Assembly: GCF_001984055.1 (NCBI RefSeq)
Contig: NZ_LYVO01000071.1
Location: forward strand, 1-40,062
Direction: 5' to 3'
Length of the DNA stretch: 40,062 nt
From: Variovorax sp. KK3
GTDB taxonomy: Bacteria > Pseudomonadota > Gammaproteobacteria > Burkholderiales > Burkholderiaceae_C
Shown piece after piece: positions 32,957 to 40,062 of this stretch. The notes below the pieces were generated by a model. That model was not told the origin of the DNA and searched no databases. It worked only from the letters and a program-made list of their open reading frames with translations. Both the position numbers and the translations under genes were made by a program. Position 1 is the stretch's first letter. The number at the start of each line of letters is the position of its first letter.

Positions 32957-33003
32957 CTTGATTGTTCAAGCAATCGGCGCGACTTTATACTTGAACTTTC
33001 AAG
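32957..33003. promoter_or_regulatory. Two 14-base palindromes, putative MarR operators
   Basis: CTTGATTGTTCAAG (32957-32970) and CTTGAACTTTCAAG (32990-33003) share the pattern CTTGA-N4-TCAAG exactly and are 33 bases apart centre to centre, about three helical turns, so they face the same side of the DNA. They lie between the divergent Bug (GTG at 32939) and MarR (ATG at 33013) genes. A dimeric MarR regulator binding here would control both directions; this follows from position and symmetry. The second site overlaps the leader of the MarR gene, 10 bases from its start. Confidence 0.82.
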
Positions 33004-33012
33004 CAGTTATCC

Positions 33013-33462
33013 ATGGAAACCCTGCCCCCCGACCACGACCTGGAGAAGGCCATCCCCTTCCTGCTGGCGCGCGCCGGCGCGCGAATGGGCAACGCCTTCG
33101 CCAAGGCGCTCAAGCCCTATGGCCTGAGCCTCGTCGAATGGCGCGTGTGCGCCTCGCTGCAGCACTCGCCGAACCAGACGCTGTCCGAACTGGCCGTGCA
33201 TTCCTCGAACGACCTGTCCGCGCTCTCGCGCATCGTCGACCGGCTGGCGGGCAACGGACTCGTGGCGCGTGAGCGCTGCGGAACGGACGGTCGCGCGATC
33301 CGCCTCGCGTTGACCCCGATGGCCCTGGAGCTGACGAACGAGATCATTCCTCTGGCCAAGCACTACGAGGACACCGCCTTGTCGGACTTCAGCGCGAGCG
33401 AAGTGGGCCTGCTGCGCGCGATGCTGCTGCGCATCTACGCCAACGCGGAGCCGTTGGCGTAG
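33013..33462 (+). CDS. MarR family regulator, divergent from decarboxylase operon
   Basis: A 149-residue MarR winged-helix protein: FAKALKPYGLSLVEWRVCASLQHSPNQTLSELAVHSSNDLSALSRIVDRLAGNGLVARERCGTDGRAIRLALTPMALELTNE. The recognition-helix region DLSALSRIVDRLAGNG and the wing CGTDGRAIRLALT are normal. It is probably an autorepressor that binds the two palindromes in front of it and responds to an aromatic acid or its CoA ester. No inducer can be named from sequence. The next gene follows on the same strand 27 bases after its stop. Confidence 0.92.
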   Translation: METLPPDHDLEKAIPFLLARAGARMGNAFAKALKPYGLSLVEWRVCASLQHSPNQTLSELAVHSSNDLSALSRIVDRLAGNGLVARERCGTDGRAIRLALTPMALELTNEIIPLAKHYEDTALSDFSASEVGLLRAMLLRIYANAEPLA

Positions 33463-33489
33463 CGCCGAGGCCTTCAGCCTTTCACGCAA

Positions 33490-34425
33490 ATGAAGCACTT
33501 CGACGACCACGCCACGCGCACAGCACTGGATTTCACGCGCCTCATCGCCGCTCTGCGCGCCGCCTTCGCCGCAGACGCCCAGGTGCCGTCACGCCACGTG
33601 CACGCCATCGAGGCTGGTGCGGACCGCGGCACCGTGCTGATCATGCCGGCCTGGAGCGCAGCCGGCTTCCTCGGCATCAAGACGATCAACATCTTCCCCG
33701 GCAACGGCGCACGCGGGCTGCCCGGCCTCCACGCGACCTACGTGCTGTACGACGCGCACACCGGCGTGCCGCTCGCGATGATGGACGGCAACGAGATCAC
33801 CGCGCACCGCACCGCAGCCGCGTCGGCGTTGGGTTCGTCCTTCCTGGCTCGGCAGGATGCGCGGCGCCTGCTGGTGCTGGGCACCGGCCGTGTGGCACGG
33901 CTGCTGCCGGCCGCGCACGTGCAGGTGCGGGCGATCGATGAAGTGCGAATCTGGAACCACCGGCCGGAAGGTGCCGAGGCGTTGGCGGCGCAGTGGCGCA
34001 GCGAAGGCTGGAACGCGCAGGCGGCACCCGACCTGGAGACGGCGGCGCGAGAGGCCGACGTGATCAGCTGCGCCACGCTCGCCACCGCACCGCTCATTCG
34101 CGGCGAATGGCTGGCGGCGGGCTCGCACCTGGACCTGATCGGCAGCTTCACGCCGCAGATGCGCGAGGCCGACCCGGCCTGCTTTGCCGGCGCGAGCACC
34201 TTCGTCGACACCGACGAGGCACCGACGAAGGCCGGGGATCTGCTCGACGCCATCGCGGCCGGCACGCTCTCAACGGCGTCGATCGAGGCCACGCTGGCCG
34301 ACCTGTGCCGAGCCCGCCACGCAGGCCGTGCCGACGCGCAAGAGCGCACGGTCTTCAAGGCCGTCGGCAGCGCGCTCGAAGACCTCGCGGCCGCCACGCT
34401 GGTGTGGCAGGCCGCGCATCCGTAG
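33490..34425 (+). CDS. Ornithine cyclodeaminase/mu-crystallin family protein
   Basis: A 311-residue NAD(P)-dependent enzyme of the ornithine cyclodeaminase/mu-crystallin family, the group of ornithine cyclodeaminase, delta-1-pyrroline-2-carboxylate reductase and imine reductases. Blocks: GFLGIKTINIFPGNGARGLPGLHATYVLYDAHTGVPLAMMDGNEITAHRTAAASAL and LLVLGTGRVARLL (dinucleotide-binding glycines; the more common form is GTGxQA). The remaining Lys and Asp residues of the active site cannot be assigned with confidence. It runs with the MarR gene upstream. Its role in an aromatic cluster is unclear. Confidence 0.88.
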   Translation: MKHFDDHATRTALDFTRLIAALRAAFAADAQVPSRHVHAIEAGADRGTVLIMPAWSAAGFLGIKTINIFPGNGARGLPGLHATYVLYDAHTGVPLAMMDGNEITAHRTAAASALGSSFLARQDARRLLVLGTGRVARLLPAAHVQVRAIDEVRIWNHRPEGAEALAAQWRSEGWNAQAAPDLETAAREADVISCATLATAPLIRGEWLAAGSHLDLIGSFTPQMREADPACFAGASTFVDTDEAPTKAGDLLDAIAAGTLSTASIEATLADLCRARHAGRADAQERTVFKAVGSALEDLAAATLVWQAAHP

Positions 34426-34437
34426 TCACTCGAACGT

Positions 34438-35436
34438 TCAGTCCAGCGAGACGTTCGCCTTCTTGATCACCTCGCCGAAGCGCTGGGTCTCGCTCTTCAC
34501 GAACTGTGCGAACTGGTCGCGCGTGGTCGGGAAGGGCTCGTAGCCGAAGCTCTTGAACTTCTCCTGCACGTCGGCTTCGGCCAGGCCCTTCTCGACGTCG
34601 CGCTTGATCTTCTCGGTGACCGCCGCCGGCAGGCCTTGCGGCACGGCGATGGCGTTCCAGCCGGTCACTTCGAAGCCCTTGGGCCCGCCCGATTCGGCCA
34701 CCGTGGGCACGTCGGGGAAGGCCGCCACGCGCTGCGGCGCCGCCACGGCCAGGAACTTGAGCTTGCCCGCGCGGTACAGCGGCCCGGCGGTGGCGCTGGT
34801 GCCCAGCGCGAAGGCCAGTTCACCGGTCGACACCGAGGTGTAGAGCTGCGTGGTCTCCTTGTAGATCACGTGTTCCATCTGCGTGCCGGTGGCCGACTCG
34901 AACAGTTCCGAGCCCAGGTGCACCGGGTTGCCGATGGACCAGGAGCCGTAGTTGAGCTTGCCCGGGTTGGCCTTGGCGTCGGCGATCAGGTCGCCCACGC
35001 TCTTGTACTTGCTGTTGCTCGGCACCGTGAAGAAGAAGTAGGTCTTGAACAGCGGCAGCAGCGTGTCGAAGTCCTTGGCCGGGTCGTAGGGCAGCTTCTT
35101 GAACAGCGACGGGTAGGCCGCGAGGTGCACGTTGTCGAGGATGAGCAGGTCGTGCCCGTCCTTCGCGCCGCGCTTCCAGGCATCGATGGCGATGAAGCCG
35201 TTGCCGCCCGGGCGGTTTTCGACCACCACAGGTTGGCCCCAGGCGCGCGAGAGCTTGTCGGCGACCAGGCGCGCGACACCGTCGGGGCCGCCGCCCACCG
35301 GGAAGGGCGTGATGATCCGCACCGGCTTGGTCGGGAAGGACTGTGCGCTCGCAGTGGCCGGCAGCAGGCCGCCGGCGGCCAGTGCGAGGGCCAGCGCCGT
35401 CAGGCTGCGGCGCGACATGATGGACTTGTGAAACAT
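34438..35436 (-). CDS. Bug-type tripartite tricarboxylate receptor
   Basis: A 332-residue receptor with a signal (SRRSLTALALALAAGGLLPATASA) and a body FPTKPVRIITPFPVGGGPDGVARLVADKLSRAWGQPVVVENRPGGNGFIAIDAW, typical of the TctC family. The start ATG at 35436 has GGAG 7 bases before it. It is the last gene of the pca operon, 28 bases after the second Bug receptor. It ends 12 bases from the convergent ornithine-cyclodeaminase-family gene; a CGAACGT/ACGTTCG inverted repeat (34431-34457) spans this end but lacks a T run. Confidence 0.9.
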   Translation of the reverse strand: MFHKSIMSRRSLTALALALAAGGLLPATASAQSFPTKPVRIITPFPVGGGPDGVARLVADKLSRAWGQPVVVENRPGGNGFIAIDAWKRGAKDGHDLLILDNVHLAAYPSLFKKLPYDPAKDFDTLLPLFKTYFFFTVPSNSKYKSVGDLIADAKANPGKLNYGSWSIGNPVHLGSELFESATGTQMEHVIYKETTQLYTSVSTGELAFALGTSATAGPLYRAGKLKFLAVAAPQRVAAFPDVPTVAESGGPKGFEVTGWNAIAVPQGLPAAVTEKIKRDVEKGLAEADVQEKFKSFGYEPFPTTRDQFAQFVKSETQRFGEVIKKANVSLD

Positions 35437-35465
35437 GCAGGGTCTCCGGTGTTGAAATGGGGTTG

Positions 35466-36440
35466 TCATTCGACGGTGGCGCCCGAGACCTTGACGATCT
35501 CGGCCCACTTGGCGTTTTCCTTCGCGATCAGCGCCGCGTACTCGGCCGGGCCGCCGAGCAGCGGCACCGCGCCTTCCACGTCCAGCCGCGACTGGAATTC
35601 CGCGCTGGCCGCCACCTGCAGCATCTGCGCCGCGAGTGCCTTCACGAAAGGATCGGGCGTGCCGCGCGGCGCGAGGATGCCGTAGGTCAGCGTGCTCTCG
35701 AAGCCGGCCAGCGCACGCACGCCGGATTCGGCCACGGTGGGCACGTCGGGCAGCGAGGGCAGCCGCTTGTCGCCGGTGACGGCGAGCGCGCGCAGCTTGC
35801 CGCCCTTCACCAGCGCCAGCGCGGGCGGGATCACGCTGAACATCATGTGCACCTGCCCGCCCGCCACGTCGGTGAGCGCGGGGTTGGTGCCCTTGTAGGG
35901 GATGTGATTGATCTGGGTGCCGGTGCGCTGCTCGAACAGCTCGCCGGTCAGGTGGCCGCCCGTGCCGCTGCCGCTGGAGGCGAAGTCGAGCTTGCCCGGC
36001 TGCGTCTTCGCGTCGGCCACCAGTTCGGCGACGGTGCGGATCTTCGACGAAGCCGGCACCACCAGCACCAGCGCCGACGAGGCGAACATCGCCACCGGCT
36101 GCAGGTCCTTGCGGGCGTCGAACTTCAGGCCCTTGTACAACGCCGGGTTGATCGACACGGTGCCGGTGTGGCCCAGCAGCAGCGTGCTGCCGTCGGGCGT
36201 GCTGCGCACGACCTGCTCGCTGCCCAGGTTGCCGCCGGCGCCGGGCTTGTTCTCCACGATCACCGGCTGCCGGCGCAGCTCGCCCAGGCTCTTGGCCATC
36301 TGGCGGGCGAACACGTCGTTGCCTCCGCCGGGCGCGAAGGGCACGACGATGCGGATCGGCTTCGCGTCGGGCTGCGCGCGCGCAGCCAGGCTCGCTGCTG
36401 CCAGTGCGCCCAGCAGCAGCCCGCGTCGGGCGAGGGCCAT
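35466..36440 (-). CDS. Bug-type tripartite tricarboxylate receptor
   Basis: A 324-residue periplasmic receptor: signal (MALARRGLLLGALAAASLAARA, then QPDAKPIRIVVPFAPGG), GGNDVFARQMAKSLGELRRQPVIVENKPGAGGNLGSEQVV, and RLPSLPDVPTVAESGVRALAGFESTLTYGILAPRGTPDP, typical of the Bug family. The ATG at 36440 shares its A with the TGA of pcaF (TGATG), so translation is coupled. As part of the pca operon it might bind a dicarboxylate such as 3-oxoadipate or an aromatic acid; this is inference. The open frame upstream is a shadow of pcaF. Confidence 0.9.
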   Translation of the reverse strand: MALARRGLLLGALAAASLAARAQPDAKPIRIVVPFAPGGGNDVFARQMAKSLGELRRQPVIVENKPGAGGNLGSEQVVRSTPDGSTLLLGHTGTVSINPALYKGLKFDARKDLQPVAMFASSALVLVVPASSKIRTVAELVADAKTQPGKLDFASSGSGTGGHLTGELFEQRTGTQINHIPYKGTNPALTDVAGGQVHMMFSVIPPALALVKGGKLRALAVTGDKRLPSLPDVPTVAESGVRALAGFESTLTYGILAPRGTPDPFVKALAAQMLQVAASAEFQSRLDVEGAVPLLGGPAEYAALIAKENAKWAEIVKVSGATVE

Positions 36441-37645
36441 CAGACCCTTTCGAGAATGACCGCGATGCCCTGGCCCACGCCGATGCACATGGTGCACAGC
36501 GCGTAGCGGCCGCCGCCCTTGTGCAGCTGGTTGACCGCGGTGGTCGCCAGGCGCGCGCCGCTGGCGCCCAGCGGATGGCCCAGCGCGATCGCGCCGCCGT
36601 TGATGTTGACGCGGGCGTCGTCGTCCTTCAGGCCCAGCAGGCGCAGCACGGCCAGGCCTTGCGCGGCGAAGGCCTCGTTGAGTTCGATCACGTCGAGCTG
36701 GTCGAGCGTGAGGCCCGTGAGCTTCAGCACCTTCTCGGTGGCCGGCGCCGGGCCGATGCCCATCACGCGCGGCGGCACGCCGGCCGTGGCCATGCCGACC
36801 ACGCGGGCGCGCGGCGTCAGGCCGTACTTGGCGGCGCTGGCTTCGTCGGCCAGTAGCAGCGCGCAGGCCCCGTCGTTCACGCCGCTGGCGTTGCCGGCGG
36901 TCACGGTGCCGTCGGGCCGCACCACGCCCTTGAGCTTGGCCAGCGACTCGAGACTGGTGTCGCGCGGATGCTCGTCCTTGTTCACCACGATCGCATCGCC
37001 CTTCTTCTGCGGCACGTGCACGGGCACGATCTCGCTGTCGAAGAAGCCCGACTTCTGCGCCGCCACCGCGCGCTGCTGCGAAGCCAGCGCCATGCGGTCC
37101 TGCGCTTCGCGCTCGATCTTGTAGTCGGTGGCCACGTTCTCGGCCGTCTCGGGCATCGAATCGACGCCGTACTGCGCCTTCATGAGCTTGTTGACGAAGC
37201 GCCAGCCGATGGTGGTGTCGTACACGTTGTTGGCGCGGCTGAAGGCGCTCTCGGCCTTGGGCATGACGAAGGGCGCGCGGCTCATGCTTTCGACGCCGCC
37301 GGCGATCATCAGGCCCGCCTCGCCGGCCTTGATGGCGCGCGCGGCGCTGCCCACGGCGTCCAGCCCCGAGCCGCACAGGCGGTTGATGGTGCCGCCGCCC
37401 AGCTCCAGCGGCAGGCCGGCCAGCAGGGCCGACATGCGCGCGACGTTGCGGTTGTCTTCGCCGGCCTGGTTGGCGCAGCCGTAGAGCACGTCGGTCACGG
37501 CCTGCCAGTCGACTTCCTTGTTGCGCTCCATCAGCGCCTTGAGCGGCACGGCGCCCAAGTCGTCGGCACGCACGCTGGAAAGAGCACCGCCGTAGCGGCC
37601 GAAGGGGGTGCGAACGGCGTCGCAGATGAAGGCTTGGTTGGTCAT
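36440..37645 (-). CDS. pcaF: 3-oxoadipyl-CoA thiolase
   Basis: Cleaves 3-oxoadipyl-CoA to succinyl-CoA and acetyl-CoA, the last step of the beta-ketoadipate pathway. It has 401 residues: nucleophile Cys91 in NRLCGSGLDA, the GGAIALGHPLGASGARL His motif and the CTMCIGVGQG Cys motif. YGCANQAGEDNRNVARM and the FDSEIVPV region fit the PcaF subgroup of thiolases, though a general acetyl-CoA acetyltransferase cannot be excluded by motifs alone. Gene order (pcaI-pcaJ-pcaF) makes PcaF the natural call. The start ATG at 37645 is 38 bases after the pcaJ stop. Confidence 0.93.
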   Translation of the reverse strand: MTNQAFICDAVRTPFGRYGGALSSVRADDLGAVPLKALMERNKEVDWQAVTDVLYGCANQAGEDNRNVARMSALLAGLPLELGGGTINRLCGSGLDAVGSAARAIKAGEAGLMIAGGVESMSRAPFVMPKAESAFSRANNVYDTTIGWRFVNKLMKAQYGVDSMPETAENVATDYKIEREAQDRMALASQQRAVAAQKSGFFDSEIVPVHVPQKKGDAIVVNKDEHPRDTSLESLAKLKGVVRPDGTVTAGNASGVNDGACALLLADEASAAKYGLTPRARVVGMATAGVPPRVMGIGPAPATEKVLKLTGLTLDQLDVIELNEAFAAQGLAVLRLLGLKDDDARVNINGGAIALGHPLGASGARLATTAVNQLHKGGGRYALCTMCIGVGQGIAVILERV

Positions 37646-37683
37646 GCGTGTCTCTCTGGATGTGGAAATGTCAGGCGGCAAAA

Positions 37684-38334
37684 TCAGGCAGCGATGGGCA
37701 GGCCCACCAGCTTTTCGAGTTCGGCGCGCTCCAGGCCCTCGACCTTGTCGATGAGCTTGAGGCCCGAAGGCGTGCACTCGAGGGTGGCGAGGTCGGAGTA
37801 CACGCGCTTGACACAGCCGATGCCGGTCAGCGGGTAGGTGCACTGCTCGACGATCTTGCTCTCGCCCTTCTTGGTGAGCAAGTCCATCATCACCCAGGTC
37901 TGCTTGGCGCCGATGGCCAGGTCCATCGCACCGCCGACGGCGGGGATGGCGCCCTGTTCGCCGGTGCTCCAGTTGGCCAGGTCGCCGCTGGCCGAAACCT
38001 GGAAGGCCCCCAGCACGCAGATGTCGAGATGGCCGCCGCGCATCATGGCGAAGCTGTCGGCATGGTGGAAGTAGGCACCGCCCGGCAGCAGCGTGACGGG
38101 CTGCTTGCCCGCGTTGATCAAGTCGTAGTCTTCCTGGCCGGCGGCCGGCGCGGCGCCCATGCCGAGGATGCCGTTCTCGCTGTGCAGGATGACTTCGCGG
38201 CCGGCCGGCAGGTGGTTGGCCACCAACGTGGGTTGGCCGATGCCCAGGTTGACGACGGCGCCGTCGAAGATGTCTTGCGCGACGCGGGCGGCGAGCTGGT
38301 CCTTGGTGCGGCGTTGGTAGTTGCTCATGGTCAT
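37684..38334 (-). CDS. pcaJ: 3-oxoadipate CoA-transferase subunit B
   Basis: Beta subunit of the CoA-transferase that moves CoA from succinyl-CoA to 3-oxoadipate; 216 residues. The catalytic glutamate is Glu53 in SENGILGMG. Other family blocks: ILHSENG, GGAYFHHADSFAMMRGGHLDICVLGAFQVSASGDLANW and GAMDLAIGAKQTWVMMDLLTKKGESKIV. The ATG at 38334 overlaps the pcaI stop (ATGA), indicating coupling; MSNY at 38328 is an alternative start. Generic succinyl-CoA:3-ketoacid transferases share these motifs, and the pcaF neighbour favours the pca role. Confidence 0.93.
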   Translation of the reverse strand: MTMSNYQRRTKDQLAARVAQDIFDGAVVNLGIGQPTLVANHLPAGREVILHSENGILGMGAAPAAGQEDYDLINAGKQPVTLLPGGAYFHHADSFAMMRGGHLDICVLGAFQVSASGDLANWSTGEQGAIPAVGGAMDLAIGAKQTWVMMDLLTKKGESKIVEQCTYPLTGIGCVKRVYSDLATLECTPSGLKLIDKVEGLERAELEKLVGLPIAA

Positions 38335-39032
38335 GCTGCCTTCTTGAAGCCGCCGGCCTGGGTGGCGACGCGGTCGATCTTGACGATGTTCTTGACGAAG
38401 ATGCCGGGGGTGACGATGGTCTCGGGGTCCATCGCGCCCAGTTCGACGATCTCGTGCACAGTGGCGATGGTGCGGTCCGACGCCATGGCCATCACCGGGC
38501 CGAAGTTGCGGGCGGCCTTGCGGTAGGTGAGGTTGCCCCAGCGGTCGCCGGCCTCGGCCTTGATGAGTGCCACGTCGCCGCGGATCGGGTATTCGAGCAC
38601 GTACTGCTTGCCGTCGATGTCGCGCGTTTCGCGTTCGCCGGCCAACTGGGTGCCGAAGCCGGTCGGGCAGAAGAAGGCACCGACGCCGGCGCCGGCGGCG
38701 CGGATGCGCTCGGCCAGGTTGCCCTGGGGCACGAGCTCGAGTTCGAGCTTGCCGGTGCGGTAGAGCTCGTCGAAGACGTAGCTGTCGGCCTGGCGCGGGA
38801 AGCTGCAGATGATCTTGCGCACACGGCCTGCCTTGAGCAGCGCGGCCAGGCCGGTGTCGCCGTTGCCGGCGTTGTTGTTGACGACGGTGAGGTCCTTGGC
38901 GCCCTGTTCGATCAGGCCGTCGATGAGCTCGTTGGGAATGCCGGCCGTGCCGAAGCCGCCGATGAGTACCGTGGCGCCGTCCTGGATGCCTGCCATGGCA
39001 TCGGCGATCGAGCGCGCGATCTTGTCGATCAT
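38331..39032 (-). CDS. pcaI: 3-oxoadipate CoA-transferase subunit A
   Basis: Alpha subunit, 233 residues, starting MIDKIARSIADAMAGI and carrying the CoA-binding glycine motif GGFGTAGIPNELI at about 25-37. Other blocks: VVNNNAGNGDTGLAALL, FFCPTGFGTQLAGERETRDIDGKQYVLEYPIRGDVALIKAEAGDRWGNLTYRKAARNFGPVMA. Together with PcaJ it forms the heterodimeric transferase. The start at 39032 has a GGAGA 10 bases before it. First gene of the pcaIJF-Bug-Bug operon, divergent from the IclR regulator; the extension to 39122 in frame would run over the operator and is rejected. Confidence 0.93.
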   Translation of the reverse strand: MIDKIARSIADAMAGIQDGATVLIGGFGTAGIPNELIDGLIEQGAKDLTVVNNNAGNGDTGLAALLKAGRVRKIICSFPRQADSYVFDELYRTGKLELELVPQGNLAERIRAAGAGVGAFFCPTGFGTQLAGERETRDIDGKQYVLEYPIRGDVALIKAEAGDRWGNLTYRKAARNFGPVMAMASDRTIATVHEIVELGAMDPETIVTPGIFVKNIVKIDRVATQAGGFKKAA

Positions 39033-39105
39033 AAAAATTTGTCTCCGGGGTAAGGGAAAAGCCGAAGGCCTCGGCTTCAGGCTGGGATCACAATGTCTGC
39101 AAACT

Positions 39106-39139
39106 GTTCGTATAGCGAACATGTGTTCGTATAATGAAT
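39106..39139. promoter_or_regulatory. IclR-type operator repeats over a consensus -10 box
   Basis: Two copies of a 15-base element, GTTCGTATAGCGAAC (39106-39120) and GTTCGTATAATGAAT (39125-39139), spaced 19 bases. The first is a perfect palindrome (GTTCG / CGAAC), the second keeps only its left half. TATAAT at 39130-39135 in the second copy is a perfect -10 box for the plus-strand IclR gene, with a weak TTCGTA (39107-39112) at 17 bases. A minus-strand CTATAC at 39115-39110 could be the -10 for pcaI. Binding here would both autorepress the regulator gene and control pcaIJF, as for PcaR/PcaU-type regulators. Confidence 0.85.
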
Positions 39140-39159
39140 TTTAGGCAGAATCGATTCCC

Positions 39160-39945
39160 ATGGCAACCCTCGACGCGCAACGCGATCTTCCAACGCCCGG
39201 CGACAGCTACGTGCAGTCCTTCGCGCGCGGGCTCCAGGTCATCCGTTCGTTCAGCGAAAAGGCGCCCCGCCAGACCCTCAGCGAGGTCGCGGCCGCGACG
39301 GGCCTCACACGCGCAGGCGCGCGGCGCATCCTGCTGACGCTGCAGACCCTGGGCTACGTGGCCTCCGACGGCAAACTGTTCGCGCTGACGCCCCGCATCC
39401 TCGACCTGGGCTTCGCTTACCTGTCCTCGATGCCGATCTGGAACCGTGCCGAGCCGGTGATGGAAGCGCTGGTGCAACAGGTGCAGGAGTCGTGCTCGGC
39501 GGCGGTGCTCGACGGCACCGACATCGTCTACGTGCTGCGGGTGTCCACCCACAAGATCATGCGCATCAGCCTGGGCGTGGGCTCGCGCCTGCCGGCATGG
39601 TGCACGTCGATGGGCCGGCTGCTGCTGTCGGAACTGGACGAAGAGGCACTGCGCAAGCGGCTCGACGATTCGGGCATCGAAGCCCTCACGCGTCATACGC
39701 TGACCGACATCGACACCCTCGTCGCCAAGGTCCAGCAAGCGCGCCGCCAGCGCTGGTGCCTGGTGAACCAGGAGCTGGAAGAGGGCTTGATCTCCATCGC
39801 CGCACCGATCGTGGACCGCAGCGGACGCATGGTGGCTGCGCTCAACATCAGCGGGCAGGCCAATCGGACCAGTGCGAAGGTGATGCAGGACACGATGCTG
39901 CCGCCGTTGGTGGAGGCGGCGGACGAGATTTCGCGGATGCTTTGA
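39160..39945 (+). CDS. pcaR: IclR family regulator, PcaR-type
   Basis: A 261-residue IclR regulator: N-terminal winged helix (RGLQVIRSFSEKAPRQTLSEVAAATGLTRAGARRILLTLQTLGYVASDGKLFALTPRILDLGFAY) and a C-terminal effector domain (GTDIVYVLRVSTHKIMRISLGVGSRLPAWCTSMGRLLLSEL; GLISIAAPIVDRSGRMVAALNIS). This is the PcaR/PcaU/PobR branch that responds to protocatechuate or beta-ketoadipate; which effector applies cannot be told here. The divergent pcaIJF operon supports the PcaR name. The start ATG at 39160 lies about 18 bases after the expected transcription start. Confidence 0.9.
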   Translation: MATLDAQRDLPTPGDSYVQSFARGLQVIRSFSEKAPRQTLSEVAAATGLTRAGARRILLTLQTLGYVASDGKLFALTPRILDLGFAYLSSMPIWNRAEPVMEALVQQVQESCSAAVLDGTDIVYVLRVSTHKIMRISLGVGSRLPAWCTSMGRLLLSELDEEALRKRLDDSGIEALTRHTLTDIDTLVAKVQQARRQRWCLVNQELEEGLISIAAPIVDRSGRMVAALNISGQANRTSAKVMQDTMLPPLVEAADEISRML

Positions 39946-40062
39946 TGGTTGCGCGTTGGTGCCTTTGTTCTTTTGCGGAAGCGCGCTGGATCTTTTGCAA
40001 GGTTAAGCCTGTGGGCGCCGCCGAAGGCGGTCTGCGGCCCGGGCTCCTGCTGGGGCGGTCGG
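39946..40062. other. Right edge of window, 117 bases, no gene seen
   Basis: After the IclR stop I find no reading frame, RNA or terminator that I can support. The tail becomes very G-rich (GGGCGCCGCCGAAGGCGG and similar), which may be the beginning of a structured or coding feature cut by the window edge. Confidence 0.4.

Noticed and set aside
34431..34457. Inverted repeat CGAACGT / ACGTTCG between convergent genes
   Set aside because: Overlaps the Bug stop codon and lacks a T run; a weak terminator is possible but not supportable.
1..40062. tRNA, rRNA, CRISPR, insertion sequences, phage genes or attachment sites
   Set aside because: Looked for conserved RNA blocks, repeated spacers and transposase or integrase motifs and saw none; composition stays uniformly GC-rich apart from regulatory patches.

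Overview
The window is a GC-rich chromosomal segment from a beta-proteobacterium, most likely Burkholderiales/Comamonadaceae (Variovorax-, Acidovorax- or Polaromonas-like). The gene order of the cytochrome oxidase cluster, ftsY followed by rpoH, and the many Bug-type tripartite tricarboxylate receptors all point there; no species name can be fixed from the sequence alone. I saw no tRNA, rRNA, insertion sequence, phage gene or CRISPR array. Genes are tightly packed and no gap exceeds 200 bases.

Region 1 (1-2640) is housekeeping: the 3' part of ftsY, a DUF962/Mpo1-like membrane protein and rpoH (sigma-32). A perfect CIRCE inverted repeat sits just upstream of rpoH, so HrcA may control the heat-shock sigma factor. 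Region 2 (2660-12000) is an aa3-type cytochrome c oxidase cluster, read on the minus strand as ctaC (with a fused cytochrome c domain), ctaD, a 42-residue assembly protein, ctaG, a DUF2970 protein and ctaE. After a divergent DUF2909 gene come SURF1, a second SCO-like thiol protein, ctaA, ctaB and SCO1: structural subunits, heme A synthesis and copper delivery in one place. SURF1 seems to lack a normal start codon. Region 3 (12060-19100) is mixed: a DUF2244 protein, a BioC-like methyltransferase without its glycine motif, comF, trmL, a MaoC hydratase, an orphan ParA ATPase, a KefF/KefC-like potassium efflux pair and a VOC-fold protein.

Region 4 (19160-28590) is a phenylpropenoid (hydroxycinnamate) catabolic island. 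A divergent amidohydrolase resembling beta-ketoacyl-CoA hydrolases faces a tight operon of enoyl-CoA hydratase, feruloyl-CoA synthase, SDR dehydrogenase, Bug receptor, tannase/feruloyl-esterase lipoprotein and acyl-CoA dehydrogenase, with a MarR regulator at the end. Together they suggest: ester cleaved outside the cytoplasm, acid imported, CoA thioester formed, double bond hydrated, alcohol oxidised to the beta-keto thioester, and side chain removed by hydrolysis. This differs from the retro-aldol route that gives vanillin.

Region 5 (28600-34430) has a small hypothetical protein, a TauE/SafE permease and a second aromatic cluster: an FAD monooxygenase translationally coupled to a gamma-resorcylate-decarboxylase-like amidohydrolase, then a Bug receptor, divergent from a MarR regulator and an ornithine-cyclodeaminase-family protein. 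Two identical-arm palindromes lie in the divergent promoter. Region 6 (34430-40062) is the 3-oxoadipate end of aromatic degradation: pcaI, pcaJ, pcaF and two Bug receptors on the minus strand, divergent from an IclR/PcaR-type regulator with a repeated operator over a consensus -10 box. Regions 4 to 6 form an aromatic-acid catabolism neighbourhood whose ring-cleavage genes must lie elsewhere.
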